This document shows positions 54,501 through 57,500 of a DNA stretch of 64,000 nt, in pieces. A model generated the notes under the pieces. It ran no database searches. It worked only from the letters and a program-made list of their open reading frames with translations, and was not told the origin of the DNA. A program made the position numbers and the translations under genes. Within the stretch, counting starts at the first letter, position 1. Every line of letters begins with the position of its first letter. Source of the DNA: Ryuthela nishihirai (taxonomy: Eukaryota > Arthropoda > Arachnida > Araneae > Heptathelidae); the NCBI GenBank assembly GCA_038380435.1, contig JAWZYU010000034.1:39370901-39434900 (forward strand). Reading direction: 5' to 3'.

Positions 54501-57500
54501 CTATAAGAATATACCTTGGGAGATAATTAAAACTAAATGATAAATGTTATATCAAATCTTTTGCTGAGATAAGTCTTTTTAGAAGATTGTGTAATGCAAT
54601 AGCTGTTGCTCACAATAGATTGTACAATTTAGTTTTCTATACAAGTTTGGTTAGACTTCTGTATCCTACGGCTGCTTGATAATTTTATGTGTGGGTAATG
54701 ATTCTTTTAATCTTCCATAATTTTAGGGCAATCAATTTTGAATTTAAATATTTCAACTTCTGCTAGCTCTTTGAATGAATATTGATTTTGGAAAAAAAAA
54801 AGCCAAGATTTAGATAAATTCGAGATGTTAATGTTCAGTCTAATTCTTTCATAAAATGTGTAATTTAGGGTTTGCAGAGCTTCAGATTTCGCCTTCTATT
54901 ATTGCAATGTGAATATTCTTTAATAATTTGTTAGGGTTTTATATAATCAAATTAATGAAAGTTATTGATATATTTCATTTCTTTATATCAGATATCTGCT
55001 AGATTATAAGATTATATCAGGTCATCCCATAAGTAATGTCCCTTCTCAGTCACATAAGTAATGTCCCCCCCCCCCCCTTCAGTTTTTAAAAACAAAAATA
55101 CATTGAATCAAGTTTGAATTAAAGTGCCAAATTGAGGCTCTAATCAAGCTTGAATTTTTTGCAACAGTTGCAGAGTGGTTAGCACGCTTTGCTACTGATC
55201 TAAGGGACCTGGGTTCGAGCCCCGGGTAAGGCATGGTTGTGCGTGTTGTTTTTCTGCTGAGGTCCTGCCATCCTCTCAGACCTTCTACTATGGCATATAA
55301 ACTGACAGACTCCTGTCAGACCTTGAGGGGGTATTTAATTTTTAATTTTACAGCAGGATCTTCTTCAGTCATGGCTATCAGAAAATCAATATTCTACTCA
55401 ACAGGGATACCTGGACAGATATTGGTCAAGCTGTAGTAACTAGACCTGGTCTTTTGGAACCAACTTAGGCAGGGGATTAGCTCAACTGGTAGCCCTCTAG
55501 GTTCATAAGTTCTCTGCAGTTCCTAGTGAGGTTTAGTGGAAATAAATATATAACTCCATTAAACCTCACCTGCCTTCATTGAGAAAGCAGATACTGATGG
55601 GATGGCCATTGTCCATTGGATGGGATGTTAAGCCAGGACCCTTTGCAGGAGATACCCTATGCACATTAAAGAACATGCTAGATGGCCTTGATGGGAAGCT
55701 TCCATCTGACCCTTAGCAGCTGTCCAGTGGATCCCTTTCCCCAACCTGTTGATCCCTTGGGGTTCTTGTGACCTGGCCAGTTAGCCCACTGTGTGCAAAA
55801 AAGTTGTTCAGAGCAGTGGCACTGGGCTTTGGTGCAAGACTTCTTTATCCCCCCCCCCCTTCTCCTCCTTAAAAATATTTTATTGGAAAAAATTGAGGAT
55901 GTTTTTTAATTAAATAGAAACAACTTTGTTTTATCAATTTGATATGCAGTGTAAGCATAGAAATTACCTCACATTTCGTTAAAATTCTTCTAAAAAAAGG
56001 TAAACTATTGGAACCATGGTGTAGCTACACCTCTGGACCAGAGGTAAAACACAACCACTCTGGAACCACATTTGATATTTCCTCAAATTGAGCTTCCTTA
56101 CCATAAATGTCTTTCATGGCTGCAGTCTCACTAACTGTTCCCTCCCTGAAATTCAGGGGCGGGGGTGGCTCAGTCGGTAGTGCGCCAGGCTCGTAATCTG
56201 TAGTTCCCAGGTTCGAGTCCCAGCTGGGTCAGCGTTGATATTTATCTCCGCAAAATTCCCCGCCCTGCCCACGGTCAGTAGGGGACACCGATGGGCTTGG
56301 AAAGGCCGCCGTCCGTCGGATGGGACGTTAAGCCGTGGCCCCGTGTGCGGGAGAGCCATACCCTGTGCATGTTAAAGAACACTCTGGATGGCCTTGACGG
56401 GAGGCTACCATCCGTCTCCCCACAGCTGTTCCAGTGGGTCCCCTCCCCCAACCTTCTCTGAGCCTTCGGGGTCCATGTGACCTGGCCATTTAGCCCATGG
56501 TGTGCAAAAAAGTGCCGCTCAGAGGTAAAACAACCCAACCCTCCTTGAGTATAGATGGTGCTGTCTCAGTCACGTCTCAAGAAGAAAAGTTAGAAGGTCA
56601 TATTCTGAAAATATTCGTTGTCCAATGCGTGGTGCAATGGTTAGCACGCTCTGGCATGAATCTGGAGAGATGCGGGTTCGATTCCCGCCGTGGCAGCGAT
56701 GAATTTTTTTTTTTCAGAATCTATTAATTAATGTTTCTTAACAGGGAATACTGTGCATTCACTTTGGATTTTAATGATACTGATGATAAATCTATCCGAA
56801 TTTTTACTTTCAGCACTGTTTGTTCAAATAAGTAATTATGGAAGTGTGGATATTTAACAGTAGCATTATTGGCTATAAGAATATACCTTGGGAGATAATT
56901 AAAACTAAATGATAAATGTTATATCAAATCTTTTGCTGAGATAAGTCTTTTTAGAAGATTGTGTAATGCAATAGCTGTTGCTCACAATAGATTGTACAAT
57001 TTAGTTTTCTATACAAGTTTGGTTAGACTTCTGTATCCTACGGCTGCTTGATAATTTTATGTGTGGGTAATGATTCTTTTAATCTTCCATAATTTTAGGG
57101 CAATCAATTTTGAATTTAAATATTTCAACTTCTGCTAGCTCTTTGAATGAATATTGATTTTGGAAAAAAAAAGCCAAGATTTAGATAAATTCGAGATGTT
57201 AATGTTCAGTCTAATTCTTTCATAAAATGTGTAATTTAGGGTTTGCAGAGCTTCAGATTTCGCCTTCTATTATTGCAATGCGAATATTCTTTAATAATTT
57301 GTTAGGGTTTTATATAATCAAATTAATGAAAGTTATTGATATATTTCATTTCTTTATATCAGATATCTGCTAGATTATAAGATTATATCAGGTCATCCCA
57401 TAAGTAATGTCCCTTCTCAGTCACATAAGTAATGTCCCCCCCCCCTTCAGTTTTTAAAAACAAAAATACATTGAATCAAGTTTGAATTAAAGTGCCAAAT

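Larger units (their letters stand above)
53790..56155 (+). repeat. Tandem duplication unit 1 (2.37 kb)
   Basis: SINE-A, tRNA-like segment, AT-rich single-copy sequence, a mariner-type end (TCATCCCATAAGTAATGTCC at about 55022), SINE-B and a degenerate SINE-A. Almost identical to 56156-58545. The main difference is a 20-base gap in its SINE-B (after CAGACCT at about 55321) and homopolymer changes. Confidence 0.95.
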
